A DNA stretch of 64,000 nucleotides from Rhizobium sp. Pop5 (GCF_024721175.1 NZ_CP099399.1:2666001-2730000); one strand, 5' to 3'; shown: positions 30,107 through 39,457, counted from the stretch's first letter. Numbers and translations: made by a program. The notes: a model not told the origin generated them from the letters alone.

Positions 30107-31162
30107 TTGCCTGATATGCGTGACGTCGAGATCATCGCGCCCAATTTCAAGCGCCGGCTCTCCGGCGTCACGTCGACCATCGTCCAGCTCATTCCGTGCC
30201 AGATCCGGCTCGGCATCCGGATCGCAACGCTCGGCCCCGGCCTGCCGGAGGGCTTGGCGAAACTGACATGGCCGCAACTCCTCGGCCTGTGGCGCCGGCC
30301 CGCGCGCCGACGCCACCGCGTCTGGCACGCCCGGCGCAACAATGAGATGGCCGTCGGCATCCTGCTTCGCCATCTCCTGCGCATGCCCCTGAAGCTGCTC
30401 TTCACCTCGGCCGCGCAGCGTCGCCACACCGCCTATACGAAATGGCTGATCCGCCGCATGGACGCGGTGATCGCGACCAGCGACCGTTCCGGCTCCTTCC
30501 TCGAGGTGCCGCACACGGTCATCCAGCACGGCGTCGACCTTTCCCTGTTCCACCCGCCGGAAACGGCCGATGACGGCATAACCGCCACCGGCCTGCCAGG
30601 CCGCTATCTCGTCGGCTGTTTCGGCCGCGTGCGCCATCAGAAAGGCACCGATCTCTTCGTCAAGTCGATGATCGAGCTCCTGCCGCAGTATCCCGAATGG
30701 ACGGCCGTCGTCTCCGGCCGGCTAACGGCGGAGCACACCGCCTTTGGCGACAAGCTCAAGGCGGATGTTGCCGCCGCGGGCCTCACCGACCGGATGCTTT
30801 TCCTCGGCGAAGTACCCGATATCAAGGTCTGGTATCGCCGCTTGACGCTTTATGTCGCCCCTTCCCGCAACGAAGGTTTTGGCCTGACGCCGCTTGAAGC
30901 CATGGCCTCGCGGACCGCCGTGGTCGCGTCGGACGCGGGCGCCTATGCCGAACTCATCGCCGAGGGCGAGACCGGCTCGGTGGTGGCCGCCGGCGACGGT
31001 GAGGCGCTGACGCGGGCGATCGTCCCTTACATCGCAGACCCCGCTCTGGCGATCGCCCATGGCGAGAATGCGCTGCGCCATGTCAGGGCGAATTTCGCGC
31101 TGGAGAAGGAAGCAAGTGCGATCGGCGCCATTTACGATCGCCTCCTCGGCGACAACCGCTGA
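30107..31162 (+). CDS. lpcC: LPS core mannosyltransferase LpcC (GT4)
   Basis: Family-4 glycosyltransferase of 351 aa that, in R. leguminosarum, transfers mannose to the inner-core Kdo of lipopolysaccharide. Recognised by overall similarity to LpcC: DVEIIAPNFKRRLSGVTSTI at the N-terminus, CFGRVRHQKGTDLFV at the nucleotide-sugar domain and the GT4 catalytic motif PSRNEGFGLTPLEAMAS. There is no membrane segment; it works at the cytoplasmic face. The start is TTG at 30107 or ATG at 30116 (MRDVEIIAP). It probably shares transcription with greA. A hairpin terminator follows. Confidence 0.85.
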   Translation: MPDMRDVEIIAPNFKRRLSGVTSTIVQLIPCQIRLGIRIATLGPGLPEGLAKLTWPQLLGLWRRPARRRHRVWHARRNNEMAVGILLRHLLRMPLKLLFTSAAQRRHTAYTKWLIRRMDAVIATSDRSGSFLEVPHTVIQHGVDLSLFHPPETADDGITATGLPGRYLVGCFGRVRHQKGTDLFVKSMIELLPQYPEWTAVVSGRLTAEHTAFGDKLKADVAAAGLTDRMLFLGEVPDIKVWYRRLTLYVAPSRNEGFGLTPLEAMASRTAVVASDAGAYAELIAEGETGSVVAAGDGEALTRAIVPYIADPALAIAHGENALRHVRANFALEKEASAIGAIYDRLLGDNR

Positions 31163-31176
31163 AGCACAAAGAGAAA

Positions 31177-31199
31177 CGGCCCGTCAGATAACGGGCCGC
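31177..31199. terminator. Bidirectional terminator between lpcC and dctA
   Basis: CGGCCCGT and ACGGGCCG form an 8-bp stem around a short loop. On the minus strand it is followed by TTTCTCTTTG, so it best serves dctA, and it also closes the lpcC unit. Confidence 0.7.
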
Positions 31200-31233
31200 T
31201 GCGATATTCAGGGATGACAAAGAGAGCGGCCGG

Positions 31234-32565
31234 TTATTCCGCCGGCTGCAGCCCGGCAGTCGACGTGTCCTCGGCATGGCCGCCGAGCGCTCTGGCGAGC
31301 TGCACCGTATCCAGCTCCTTCTCCCAGCGCGCCACGACGATCGTCGCGACCGCATTGCCGACGAGGTTGGTCAGCGCCCGGCATTCCGACATGAAGCGGT
31401 CGATGCCGAGGATGAGCGCCATGCCGGCGACCGGTACGGAGGGCACGACGGAGAGGGTTGCGGCAAGCGTGATGAAGCCGGCGCCGGTGATGCCGGCGGC
31501 ACCCTTCGAGCTCAGCATCGCCACCAAGAGCAGCAGGATCTGGTCACCCCAGGAGAGGTTGATGCCGGTTGCCTGGGCAATGAAGAGGGCTGCAAGCGTC
31601 ATGTAGATATTGGTGCCGTCGAGGTTGAAGGAATAGCCTGTCGGGATGACGAGGCCGACGACCGAGCGCTTGCAGCCGGCCTTTTCCATCTTGTTCATCA
31701 GCCCCGGAAGCGCGGCTTCCGAAGACGAGGTGCCGAGAACCAGCAGCAGCTCTTCCTTGATGTAACGCAGCAGCGCCAGGATCGAGAAGCCGTTGTAGCG
31801 GGCGACGGCGCCGAGAACGACGAGCACGAAGAGCAACGAGGTGATGTAGAACGTACCGATCAGCATGGCGAGGTTGGCAATCGATCCGATGCCATATTTG
31901 CCGATCGTAAACGCCATGGCGCCGAAGGCGCCGATCGGGGCGGCCTTCATCAGGATGGCGACGAGCTTGAAGACGGGAGCCGTCAGGGCATTGAGGAAAT
32001 TGACGACCTGCTCGCCCTTCTCGCCGACCATGGCGAGCGCGATGCCGAAGAGCACCGAGAAGAACAGCACCTGCAGAATGTCGCCATCGGCAAAAGCGCC
32101 GACGATCGTCGTCGGGATGATATTGCTGAGAAAGCCGACGATGCTCTGCTCATGCGCCTTCTCGGCAAAGGTGGCGACCGTCTTCGGATCGAGCGAGGCC
32201 GGATCGATGTTCATGCCGGCGCCGGGCTGGATCACATTGGCGACGATCATGCCGATGACGAGCGCCAGCGTCGAGAAAGTCAGGAAATAAAGCATCGCCT
32301 TGCCGGCGACGCGGCCGACCTTCTTCAGGTCGCTCATGCCGGCAATACCGGTCGCCACCGTCAGGAAGATCACCGGCGCAATCACCATCTTGACGAGCTT
32401 GATGAAGGCATCGCCGAGCGGCTTCAGCTGCGTGCCGAGGTCGGGATAGAAGTGACCGAGAATGATGCCCGCGGCGATGGCCGCGAGAACCTGAACGTAA
32501 AGATGGGAATAAAAGGGCTTCCGGCCCTTGTCGTCTGCGACTGCATGCACTGGTGTTGCGATCAT
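31234..32565 (-). CDS. dctA: C4-dicarboxylate transport protein DctA
   Basis: Inner-membrane proton or cation symporter for succinate, fumarate and malate, needed to feed nitrogen-fixing bacteroids. 443 aa of the DAACS/glutamate transporter fold. It has several long hydrophobic helices, the serine-rich re-entrant loop [16 protein letters not shown], and the signature segment [28 protein letters not shown] lies ahead of the ATG. It diverges from dctBD, the classical rhizobial arrangement, with a sigma-54 promoter and DctD-type dyads in between. Confidence 0.97.
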   Translation of the reverse strand: MIATPVHAVADDKGRKPFYSHLYVQVLAAIAAGIILGHFYPDLGTQLKPLGDAFIKLVKMVIAPVIFLTVATGIAGMSDLKKVGRVAGKAMLYFLTFSTLALVIGMIVANVIQPGAGMNIDPASLDPKTVATFAEKAHEQSIVGFLSNIIPTTIVGAFADGDILQVLFFSVLFGIALAMVGEKGEQVVNFLNALTAPVFKLVAILMKAAPIGAFGAMAFTIGKYGIGSIANLAMLIGTFYITSLLFVLVVLGAVARYNGFSILALLRYIKEELLLVLGTSSSEAALPGLMNKMEKAGCKRSVVGLVIPTGYSFNLDGTNIYMTLAALFIAQATGINLSWGDQILLLLVAMLSSKGAAGITGAGFITLAATLSVVPSVPVAGMALILGIDRFMSECRALTNLVGNAVATIVVARWEKELDTVQLARALGGHAEDTSTAGLQPAE

Positions 32566-32657
32566 GATGTCCTCCTAAAGGCTCGCCCGGAACGAACTCC
32601 GGCCTCCCGAGCCGCTCGCTTCAATCCAACAGCTCAGCCGTTGTTGCCATCTCCTTC

Positions 32658-32672
32658 GCAATCGCCGTGCCA
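32658..32672 (-). promoter_or_regulatory. Sigma-54 (RpoN) promoter of dctA
   Basis: Minus strand TGGCACG-GCGA-TTGC matches the -24/-12 consensus TGGCACG-N4-TTGC at every fixed position. It lies about 93 bp upstream of the dctA start codon and fits known RpoN/DctD control of dctA. Confidence 0.92.
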
Positions 32673-32748
32673 GTTTCGCAGAGCAAAGACAAATGTTTGA
32701 TTTCGCTACGGAATATTTTATATCGCCATCGAAAAGCTAAATAAGCGA

Positions 32749-32762
32749 TGCGGAAATCCGCA
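32749..32762. promoter_or_regulatory. Candidate DctD-binding dyad 1
   Basis: TGCGGA-AA-TCCGCA, a perfect 6-bp dyad 77 bp upstream of the dctA -24 element, the usual enhancer distance. CACAAATCCA follows it, and CACAAATCCA also follows dyad 2. Confidence 0.7.
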
Positions 32763-32780
32763 CAAATCCATTTGCATCCC

Positions 32781-32796
32781 GTGCAGAAAAATGCAC
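32781..32796. promoter_or_regulatory. Candidate DctD-binding dyad 2
   Basis: GTGCA-GAAAAA-TGCAC, centred 33 bp (about three helical turns) from dyad 1. It overlaps the first possible dctB start codon (32791). Confidence 0.65.
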
Positions 32797-34662
32797 AAAT
32801 CCACCATGTCCTTGTCCGTATCTTCGCTGTGGCCCACCCTGCCCCTGCACCATCGCATCCGTCGGATGTGGTGGGCCTATGCGGTCATCGCGCTCCTTGC
32901 AGCCGTCGCCAGCCTCTGGGCGGGTGGCGAGATCGGCCGGCAACGGGCGGAGGCCGCCCTTGAGGAACAGGCCCGCATGGATGCCAGGCTGAATGCGGCG
33001 CTGCTGCGCACCGTCCTTGAAAAATACCGGGCCCTTCCCTTCGTCCTGTCACAAGACAATGCGCTTGCCACAGCCCTTGCCGGAAGCGATGCCGGCGCCT
33101 TCGAGCGGCTCAGCCAGAAGCTGGAAATGCTGGCGGCGGGCACGAAGGCCGCCGTCATCTATGTCATCGACAAGGACGGCATGGCGGTTTCGGCCAGCAA
33201 TTGGCGCGAGCCAACGAGCTTCGTCGGCAATGACTATCGCTTCCGGGAATATTTTCAGGGCGCCGTCGCAAAGGGACAGGCCGAGCACTTCGCCCTCGGC
33301 ACCGTCAGCAAGAAACCAGGTCTCTATATCTCCGAACGGATATCCGGCGATAACGGCCTCCTCGGGGTCGTCGTGGTCAAGGTGGAGTTCGACGACGTCG
33401 AGGCGGATTGGAATGCCACCGACGCACCCTCCTACGTCGTCGACGAACGCGGCATCGTCCTCATCACCAGCATTCCGTCGTGGCGGTTCATGACGATCGG
33501 CCGGATCGCCGAGGACCGGCTGACGGCGATCCGCGAAAGCCTGCAGTTCGGCGATGCGCCGCTTCGGCCCCTGCCCCTCGATGCCGTTCGCAATCTCGGC
33601 GACAGGCTCGACGTCGTCGAGATCGTCATGCCCGGTGGCGCCGGAAAGACCAGGTTTCTCGACGTCGGCACGCCGGTTCCCGAGACGGGATGGCATTTGC
33701 AGCATCTAGTGGCGCTCGGCCCCTCCGTCGATGCCGGAATTCGCGAGGCCCGCATGCTCGCGCTCCTCACGCTCCTGCCGCTGCTCGCCGCCGCCGCCTT
33801 CCTGCTGCGCCGCCGTCAGACGATCACCCTGCGGATATCAAGAGAGCAGCAGGCGCGGGAGGAATTGGAAAGGCGCGTGGCCGAACGGACGCTCGATCTC
33901 AGCCAGGCGCGTGACCGGCTGCAGGCCGAGATCATCGGCCATAGAAGCACGGAGCAGAAGCTGCAGGCGGTGCAGCAGGATCTGGTGCAGGCAAACCGCC
34001 TGGCGATCCTCGGCCAGGTTGCCGCCGGCGTCGCCCATGAGATCAACCAGCCCGTTGCGACCATTCGCGCCTATGCCGACAACGCCCGCACCTTTCTCGA
34101 CCGCGGCCAGACCGCGCCCGCCGGTGAAAATCTCGAAAACATCGCGGCGCTGACGGAGCGCATCGGCGCGATCACCGAGGAATTGAAGACCTTTGCCCGC
34201 AAGGGCCGCGCGGGTGCGGAGCCGACTGGCTTGAAGGACGTCATCGAAGGCGCGGTCATGCTGCTGCGCAGCCGCTTTGCCGGGCGCATGGATACGCTCG
34301 ACATCGACCTGCCGCCGGCCGACCTGCAGGTCATGGGAAACAGGATCCGCCTCGAGCAGGTGCTCATCAACCTGCTTCAGAACGCGCTGGAGGCTGTTGC
34401 CCCGAAGGCCGATCTCGGCCGCGTCGAGGTCAGGACTTCGGTCGATGCGGAGACTGTGACGCTGACCGTCTCCGACAACGGCCCCGGCATTTCGCCCGAG
34501 ATCCGCAAGGGGCTGTTCACGCCCTTCAACACGTCGAAGGAAAAAGGCTTAGGCCTCGGGCTTGTCATCTCCAAGGACATCGTCGGCGATTACGGCGGCC
34601 GCATGGAAGTCGAGAGCAACGACGAGGGAAGCCGGTTCATCGTTCACCTGAGGAGGGCTTGA
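32791..34662 (+). CDS. dctB: C4-dicarboxylate sensor histidine kinase DctB
   Basis: Senses periplasmic C4-dicarboxylates and phosphorylates DctD. 623 aa. A first membrane helix is at about 26-47 ([17 protein letters not shown]). A large periplasmic double-PAS sensor region follows to about 300, then a second helix ([18 protein letters not shown]). After a coiled linker come the phospho-acceptor in [20 protein letters not shown] and the ATPase boxes [18 protein letters not shown] and [13 protein letters not shown]. Start at 32791 (MHKSTM) or 32806 (MSLSVSS); the first lies inside a DctD dyad. dctD follows after 4 bp. Confidence 0.96.
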   Translation: MHKSTMSLSVSSLWPTLPLHHRIRRMWWAYAVIALLAAVASLWAGGEIGRQRAEAALEEQARMDARLNAALLRTVLEKYRALPFVLSQDNALATALAGSDAGAFERLSQKLEMLAAGTKAAVIYVIDKDGMAVSASNWREPTSFVGNDYRFREYFQGAVAKGQAEHFALGTVSKKPGLYISERISGDNGLLGVVVVKVEFDDVEADWNATDAPSYVVDERGIVLITSIPSWRFMTIGRIAEDRLTAIRESLQFGDAPLRPLPLDAVRNLGDRLDVVEIVMPGGAGKTRFLDVGTPVPETGWHLQHLVALGPSVDAGIREARMLALLTLLPLLAAAAFLLRRRQTITLRISREQQAREELERRVAERTLDLSQARDRLQAEIIGHRSTEQKLQAVQQDLVQANRLAILGQVAAGVAHEINQPVATIRAYADNARTFLDRGQTAPAGENLENIAALTERIGAITEELKTFARKGRAGAEPTGLKDVIEGAVMLLRSRFAGRMDTLDIDLPPADLQVMGNRIRLEQVLINLLQNALEAVAPKADLGRVEVRTSVDAETVTLTVSDNGPGISPEIRKGLFTPFNTSKEKGLGLGLVISKDIVGDYGGRMEVESNDEGSRFIVHLRRA

Positions 34663-34666
34663 GACC

Positions 34667-36013
34667 ATGGACACACCGAGCCCGGTCGCGCTGATCGACG
34701 ACGACAAGGACCTGCGCCGCGCCACCGCCCAGACACTCGAACTCGCCGGCTTTTCCGTTTCGGCCTATGACGGCGCGAAAGCGGCGCTGGCGGATCTGCC
34801 GGCGGATTTTGCCGGCCCCGTCGTCACCGATATCCGCATGCCAGAAATCGACGGACTGCAGTTCTTCGCCACGCTTAAGGACATGGATGCCGACCTGCCG
34901 GTGATATTGATGACCGGCCATGGCGATATTCCGATGGCCGTCCAGGCGATCCAGGATGGCGCCTACGATTTCATTGCCAAACCCTTTCCGGCCGACCGGC
35001 TCGTCCAGAGCGTGCGCCGCGCCAGCGAAAAACGGCGGCTCGTGCTGGAAAATCGCATGCTGCGCAGGGCTGCCGAAAATGCGCAGGAAACCTTGCCCCT
35101 GATCGGCCAGACGCCGGTCATGGAAAACCTCCGAAACATTCTTCGCCACATCGCCGATACCGATGTGGACGTGCTTGTTGCCGGCGAAACCGGCAGCGGC
35201 AAGGAGGTCGTCGCGCAGATCCTGCATCAATGGAGCCGCCGCCGGAAGGGCAATTTCGTGGCGCTGAACTGCGGAGCGCTGCCCGAAACCGTCATCGAAA
35301 GCGAGCTGTTTGGCCACGAGGCCGGCGCCTTTACCGGCGCCCAGAAGCGGCGCATGGGCCGCATAGAACATGCAAGCGGTGGCACCCTCTTCCTCGACGA
35401 GATCGAGAGCATGCCCGTTGCCACGCAGGTCAAGATGCTGCGCGTGCTGGAGATGCGCGAAATCACGCCACTCGGCACCAATGAGGTACGTCCCGTCGAT
35501 CTGCGCGTCGTCGCGGCTGCCAAGATCGACCTCGGAGATCCCGGTGTGCGTGGCGATTTTCGCGAGGATCTCTATTACCGGCTGAATGTCGTGACGATCT
35601 CGATTCCGCCGCTCAGAGAACGCCGCGACGATATTCCGCTGCTGTTTTCCCATTTCGCCGCTCGCGCCGCCGAGCGCTTCCGCCGCGATGTCCCGCAGCT
35701 TTCGGAGAATGTTCGCCGCCATCTCGTCACCCATGCATGGCCGGGCAATGTCCGCGAGCTGTCCCACTATGCCGAACGGGTGGTGCTCGGCGTTGAAGGC
35801 GGAGGAACGGCGGCAGTTCCCCAACCGCCGACGGGCGGCACGCTTCCCGAACGGCTGGAACGCTATGAGGCGGAGATCATCCGTGACGCGCTCTCGGCCA
35901 ATGACGGCGACGTGCGCCGCACCATCGAAGCGCTCGGCATTCCCAGAAAGACCTTCTACGACAAACTCCAGCGCCACGGTATCAGCCGCGGCGGCTATGC
36001 TTCCCGCAAATAG
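34667..36013 (+). CDS. dctD: C4-dicarboxylate response regulator DctD (NtrC family)
   Basis: Sigma-54 activator that drives dctA when phosphorylated by DctB. 448 aa, the size of the R. leguminosarum protein. The receiver domain has the acidic pair in ALIDDDKDL and phospho-Asp in [13 protein letters not shown]. The AAA+ domain has GETGSGKE, the sigma-54 contact loop [12 protein letters not shown] and [13 protein letters not shown]. The C-terminal Fis-type HTH is [20 protein letters not shown]. It is the second gene of dctBD and convergent with lrp, 5 bp apart. Confidence 0.97.
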   Translation: MDTPSPVALIDDDKDLRRATAQTLELAGFSVSAYDGAKAALADLPADFAGPVVTDIRMPEIDGLQFFATLKDMDADLPVILMTGHGDIPMAVQAIQDGAYDFIAKPFPADRLVQSVRRASEKRRLVLENRMLRRAAENAQETLPLIGQTPVMENLRNILRHIADTDVDVLVAGETGSGKEVVAQILHQWSRRRKGNFVALNCGALPETVIESELFGHEAGAFTGAQKRRMGRIEHASGGTLFLDEIESMPVATQVKMLRVLEMREITPLGTNEVRPVDLRVVAAAKIDLGDPGVRGDFREDLYYRLNVVTISIPPLRERRDDIPLLFSHFAARAAERFRRDVPQLSENVRRHLVTHAWPGNVRELSHYAERVVLGVEGGGTAAVPQPPTGGTLPERLERYEAEIIRDALSANDGDVRRTIEALGIPRKTFYDKLQRHGISRGGYASRK

Positions 36014-36018
36014 GCTGT

Positions 36019-36486
36019 TTAGACTTCCACCAGTCCCAGCTTCTTCACCTGCCGGATCGTCAGCATGGTGCGCACGGTATCCACGTGCTCGTTCGCCGTC
36101 AGCACTTCGATGACGAAATCCTGGAAGCTGGTGAGGTTTTCCGCCACGCAATGCAGCAGAAAATCGCTGTCGCCCGAGACCATCCAGGCCTGGCGCACCA
36201 GCGGCCACTCGGTGGTGGCGGCGGCAAAGGACTTGAGATTGCCTTCCGACTGGTGCTTGAGGCCGACCATGCAGAAGGCGACGAGGTCGAAGCCGAGTTT
36301 CGGGCTGTTCAGCATCGCGTGATAGCCCTCGATGACCCCCGCTTCCTCGAGCTTGCGCACCCGGCGCAGACAGGGCGGTGCCGAGATGCCGACGCGGTCG
36401 GCGAGCTCCACATTGGTCATGCGGCCATCGGCCTGCAACTCCCGGAGGATCTTTATATCGATGACGTCGAGTTCGGTCCGCCCCAC
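36019..36486 (-). CDS. lrp: Lrp/AsnC family transcriptional regulator
   Basis: 155-aa feast/famine regulator. An N-terminal winged HTH (LDVIDIKILRELQADGRMTN then ELADRVGISAPPCLRRVRKL) is followed by a C-terminal RAM ligand-binding domain (VSGDSDFLLHCVAENLTSFQ). I place the start at the GTG of GRTELDVID (36486): AAAGG lies eight to nine bases upstream and relatives begin there. The same frame stays open much further, but that sequence is antisense to trxB. It is divergent from trxB, as in other rhizobia. The effector is unknown, probably an amino acid. Confidence 0.92.
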   Translation of the reverse strand: MGRTELDVIDIKILRELQADGRMTNVELADRVGISAPPCLRRVRKLEEAGVIEGYHAMLNSPKLGFDLVAFCMVGLKHQSEGNLKSFAAATTEWPLVRQAWMVSGDSDFLLHCVAENLTSFQDFVIEVLTANEHVDTVRTMLTIRQVKKLGLVEV

Positions 36487-36616
36487 ATCATTGCCTTTCT
36501 TTAATTCTCCGCGGGGAGCTTCTATATAAAGCCGCGGAATACGCAAGAAAGTTTCACTGTGATGACGGATTCTTGCACAACAGGGCGATTTGCCTTGTTG
36601 GTAATGCAAGGCTGCC

Positions 36617-36645
36617 CTTGAATAATAGCATTGGACGTTCATAAA
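36617..36645 (+). promoter_or_regulatory. Possible trxB promoter
   Basis: CTTGAA, exactly 17 nt, then CATAAA, about 70 bp before trxB. The -35 is five of six to the alphaproteobacterial consensus; the -10 is weaker. Confidence 0.45.
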
Positions 36646-36717
36646 TGGCGCATGGACCGCGAAACGGCCGCAATCGCCACCTAGCCGCCGCTCTCCTGCC
36701 AGTCGAAAGGAAATGAC

Positions 36718-37692
36718 ATGCCTGCCCGCCACACGAAGGTGCTCATCATCGGTTCCGGACCCGCCGGCTATACTGCCGCGGTCTATGCCGCGCGCGCCAT
36801 GCTGAAGCCGGTCCTGATTGCCGGTCTCGAACAGGGCGGCCAGCTGATGATTACCACCGACGTCGAGAATTATCCGGGCTTTGCCGATCCGATCCAGGGT
36901 CCCTGGCTGATGGAGCAGATGCTGCAGCAGGCAAAACATGTCGGCGCCGAGATCGTCAACGACCTTGTGACCGAAGTCGACACGAACCAGCGCCCCTTCG
37001 TCGCCCGCACCGACAGCGGCCAGGTCTGGACCGCCGATACGCTGATCATCGCCACAGGCGCCAAGGCCAAGTGGCTCGGCATCGAGAGCGAGCAGCATTT
37101 CCAGGGCTTCGGCGTTTCGGCCTGCGCCACCTGCGACGGCTTCTTCTACCGCAACAAGGACGTGATCGTGGTCGGCGGCGGCAACAGCGCCGTTGAGGAA
37201 GCCCTCTATCTCTCCAATATCGCCAAGTCGGTGACGGTAGTGCACCGCCGCGATTCTTTCCGCGCCGAGAAGATCCTGCAGGAGCGCCTCTTCGCCAAGG
37301 AAAACGTCAAGGTGCTGTGGAACACAGAGGTGGCCGAAATCACCGGCACACCGGCCAAGCCCCCGATGCCGCAATCCGTCTCCGGCGCGCGCCTGCGTGA
37401 CCTCAGAACCGGCGCGATCACCGAAATGGCGATCGACGGCGTTTTCGTCGCGATCGGCCATGCCCCGGCGACCGAGCTTTTCAAGGGCAAGCTGAAGCTG
37501 AAGGACAATGGCTATCTCTGGACCGCGCCGGATTCGACAGCGACCAGCCTGGAAGGGGTCTATGCCGCCGGCGACGTGACGGACGATACGTTCCGCCAGG
37601 CGATCACCGCCGCCGGCATGGGGTGCATGGCCGCACTTGAAGCAGAGCGATACCTGACGGGCCACATGCCCGTCGCCGTGGCCGCGGAGTAA
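36718..37692 (+). CDS. trxB: Thioredoxin reductase
   Basis: NADPH-dependent flavoenzyme that keeps thioredoxin reduced. 324 aa. The FAD site is IIGSGPAGYTAAVYAARA. The redox-active cysteine pair is CATC within SACATCDGFFYRN. The NADPH motif is VVGGGNSAVEEALYLS with HRRDSFRAEK. The closing FAD motif is YAAGDVTDDTFRQAITAAG. GAAAGGAA precedes the ATG. It lies between lrp and lsrB; the downstream LysR gene starts 22 bp later and may be co-transcribed, linking redox state and the AbcR regulon. Confidence 0.97.
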   Translation: MPARHTKVLIIGSGPAGYTAAVYAARAMLKPVLIAGLEQGGQLMITTDVENYPGFADPIQGPWLMEQMLQQAKHVGAEIVNDLVTEVDTNQRPFVARTDSGQVWTADTLIIATGAKAKWLGIESEQHFQGFGVSACATCDGFFYRNKDVIVVGGGNSAVEEALYLSNIAKSVTVVHRRDSFRAEKILQERLFAKENVKVLWNTEVAEITGTPAKPPMPQSVSGARLRDLRTGAITEMAIDGVFVAIGHAPATELFKGKLKLKDNGYLWTAPDSTATSLEGVYAAGDVTDDTFRQAITAAGMGCMAALEAERYLTGHMPVAVAAE

Positions 37693-37714
37693 GATCGGCA
37701 TGAGGGGCGGGGGA

Positions 37715-38611
37715 ATGCCATTGGATTGGGACAAGCTGCGTATTTTCCACGCAGCTGCCGAGGCGGGTTCGTTCACGCATGCGGCGGACAAACTGCATCT
37801 GTCCCAATCCGCCATCAGCCGCCAGGTCAGCGCGCTGGAGCAGGATGTCGGCACCAAGCTGTTCCACCGTCACGCGCGCGGCTTGATTCTGACGGAACAG
37901 GGTGAACTGCTTTACCGCACCGCCCATGACGTGCTCTTGAAGCTCGAAACCGTGAAGATGCAGCTGACGGAAACGACGGAGACGCCGTCCGGTAAGCTGC
38001 GCGTCACCACGACAGTCGGCCTCGGCCAGGGCTGGCTGACCGACAAGATCCAGGAATTCCTCCAGCTCTATCCCGATGTGCAGATCCAGCTCATCCTCGA
38101 CAACGAGGAAGTGGATGTGAACATGCGCCATGCCGACTGCGCGATCCGCCTGCGCCAACCGCAGCAATCCGACCTCATCCAGCGCAAGCTCTTCACCGTG
38201 CATATGCACGTCTATGCGGCCCCCTCCTACATCAACCGCCACGGCGAGCCGCAGAAGATCGAAGATCTCGACAATCACCGTATCATCACCTTCGGCGAAC
38301 CGGCGCCGAGCTACCTGCTCGACGTCAACTGGCTTGAGGTCGCCGGCCGCTCCTCCGACAACAAGCGCATCCCGCATCTGCAGATCAACAGCCAGACCTC
38401 GATCAAGCGCGCCTGCCTGCTCGGAATCGGCGTCGCCTGCCTGCCGGATTACATCGTCGGCCGCGACCCCGGCCTGATCCAGCTGGCGATCAATGCCGAT
38501 GTCCCCTCCTTCGACACCTATTTCTGCTATCCCGACGAAATCAAGAACGCCGCCAAACTGAAAGCCTTCCGCGATTTCATCGTCAGCAAGGCCAGAAACT
38601 GGAATTTTTGA
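37715..38611 (+). CDS. lsrB: LysR-type regulator LsrB/VtlR, likely activator of AbcR sRNAs
   Basis: 298-aa LysR regulator. The winged HTH reads LRIFHAAAEAGSFTHAADKL then HLSQSAISRQVSALEQDVG, followed by the substrate-binding domain (VTTTVGLGQGWLTDKIQEFL, INSQTSIKRACLLGIGVACL). The sequence and position after trxB match LsrB of Sinorhizobium and VtlR of Agrobacterium/Brucella, which activate AbcR-type sRNAs and affect cell envelope, redox response and host interaction. I start at 37715 (MPLDWDKL), with GGGGGA just upstream, rather than the ATG at 37700. Two AbcR genes follow directly on the same strand. Confidence 0.88.
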   Translation: MPLDWDKLRIFHAAAEAGSFTHAADKLHLSQSAISRQVSALEQDVGTKLFHRHARGLILTEQGELLYRTAHDVLLKLETVKMQLTETTETPSGKLRVTTTVGLGQGWLTDKIQEFLQLYPDVQIQLILDNEEVDVNMRHADCAIRLRQPQQSDLIQRKLFTVHMHVYAAPSYINRHGEPQKIEDLDNHRIITFGEPAPSYLLDVNWLEVAGRSSDNKRIPHLQINSQTSIKRACLLGIGVACLPDYIVGRDPGLIQLAINADVPSFDTYFCYPDEIKNAAKLKAFRDFIVSKARNWNF

Positions 38612-38658
38612 GCCCTGACTTGTCGACTTTTTGCATACTATGCAGAAGACGCATGACT

Positions 38659-38670
38659 GGCATGCACAAA
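38659..38670 (+). promoter_or_regulatory. Shared upstream box of AbcR copy 1 (candidate LsrB site)
   Basis: GGCATGCACAAA lies 53 nt before the inferred RNA start at 38712. The same 12-mer sits 53 nt before the second copy. It contains the palindrome GCATGC. It is the best candidate for LsrB/VtlR recognition. Confidence 0.6.
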
Positions 38671-38711
38671 TAAGGGTTGCCGTTTGCCCATTAAACCACC
38701 ATATCGCACAT

Positions 38712-38827
38712 AGCTGATGCACATGGTGGCTTTTCCTCCCAGTTCCACCGCATTAGCTGTTCCCCTCTGGAGGTTTTTGACCTTCACACTTATAAGGGCC
38801 CTGGTTTTCCAGCGGCCCTCTTTTTTT
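38712..38827 (+). ncRNA. abcR: AbcR/alpha-r15 small regulatory RNA, copy 1
   Basis: Hfq-dependent trans-acting sRNA of about 116 nt that represses ABC-transporter mRNAs in rhizobia and relatives. It begins near AGCTGATGCACATGG. It carries the two unpaired C-rich motifs of the family (CCTCCCAG near 38736 and TTCCCCTCTGGAGG near 38760), which pair with Shine-Dalgarno regions. It ends in a strong terminator: AGGGCC-CTGG-TTTT-CCAG-C-GGCCCT then seven T. A CATATC -10 lies just upstream (38699-38704). Copy 2 is more than 40 nt identical across the central motif. Numbering as AbcR1 or AbcR2 is not assigned. Confidence 0.88.
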
Positions 38828-38881
38828 GCCTTGCCTCCTCGATAAATGCCGCACCGCAAAAAAATTGTGCGGCGCATAGCA

Positions 38882-38893
38882 GGCATGCACAAA
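38882..38893 (+). promoter_or_regulatory. Shared upstream box of AbcR copy 2 (candidate LsrB site)
   Basis: GGCATGCACAAA, identical to 38659-38670 and at the same 53-nt distance from the inferred start of copy 2 (38935). Confidence 0.6.
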
Positions 38894-38934
38894 AAAGCAT
38901 TGAAACCTGCCTAAGGAAGCACCATATCCAATTC

Positions 38935-39048
38935 AGCTGATGCATTTCGTGGTTTCTCTCCCAGTACCACCGCATTAGCTGTTCCCCTCTGGAGGTTTTT
39001 GACCTTCACAATTCAAAGGGCCCTGGTTTTCCGGTGGCCCTCTTTTTT
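38935..39048 (+). ncRNA. abcR: AbcR/alpha-r15 small regulatory RNA, copy 2
   Basis: Tandem paralogue of copy 1, about 114 nt. The 5' end AGCTGATGCATTTCG differs from copy 1 after ten bases. CTCTCCCAG and TTCCCCTCTGGAGG motifs are conserved and the terminator is AGGGCC-CTGGTTTTCCGGT-GGCCCT plus a T-run to 39048. Upstream are TTGAAA, about 16 nt and CCATATC, a separate promoter, so each copy can be expressed independently. In relatives the two AbcRs are partly redundant and differ in growth-phase expression. The divergence upstream and at the 5' end fits that. Confidence 0.88.
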
Positions 39049-39117
39049 GCCCAAAATTTGCGCACTCCCTAAAGACCATCACCTCACGTCACCGTGATTT
39101 GCATATCGGCGCTTGCC

Positions 39118-39133
39118 GATCGATATATCGATC
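39118..39133. promoter_or_regulatory. 16-bp perfect palindrome, candidate ArsR operator
   Basis: GATCGATATATCGATC reads the same on both strands and ends 29 bp before the arsR-type start codon, overlapping where a promoter would lie. It fits a dimeric winged-HTH repressor site. Confidence 0.6.
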
Positions 39134-39162
39134 AAAGACGATTTATAGTTCGGTAGACGACG

Positions 39163-39456
39163 ATGGACAAAGACGAGATCATCAAGGCAATCGCCCATCC
39201 CACCCGGATGGACATTCTGAACTGGCTGAAAAATCCAGGGGAACATTTTCCGACGCAGGAGCATCCCTTTGAAATGGGTGTCTGCGCCAGCCAATTCGAA
39301 CGCTGCGGCCTCTCGCAATCCACGGTCTCGGCCCATCTCGGAACGCTGCATCGCGCCGGCCTCGTCACCACCAGGCGCGTCGGTCAGTGGATCTTCTACA
39401 AACGCAATGAAGAAATGATCGCCGCTTTCCTCAAGCAGCTAGCCCAGGATCTCTAG
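39163..39456 (+). CDS. ArsR-type winged-HTH regulator
   Basis: 97-aa small regulator. The ArsR-fold N-terminus is DEIIKAIAHPTRMDILNWLK and the recognition helix GLSQSTVSAHLGTLHRAGLV. Two cysteines, Cys41 and Cys48, flank the segment before the recognition helix (VCASQFERCGLSQ) and could sense metals, thiols or electrophiles; there is no classical CVC arsenic site. The 1-bp gap to the MFS gene and the following ene-reductase make a three-gene operon. The regulator probably represses it through the 16-bp palindrome upstream. Confidence 0.85.
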   Translation: MDKDEIIKAIAHPTRMDILNWLKNPGEHFPTQEHPFEMGVCASQFERCGLSQSTVSAHLGTLHRAGLVTTRRVGQWIFYKRNEEMIAAFLKQLAQDL

Positions 39457-39457
39457 A

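Noticed and set aside
36487..37857. Upstream extension of the lrp frame to 612 codons
   Set aside because: The extension is antisense to trxB. Only the last 155 codons are Lrp-like, with a GTG start and ribosome site at 36486.
39049..39162. A third AbcR-like RNA after the second copy
   Set aside because: No GGCATGCACAAA box, C-rich motif or terminator is seen; the interval holds the ArsR operon promoter.
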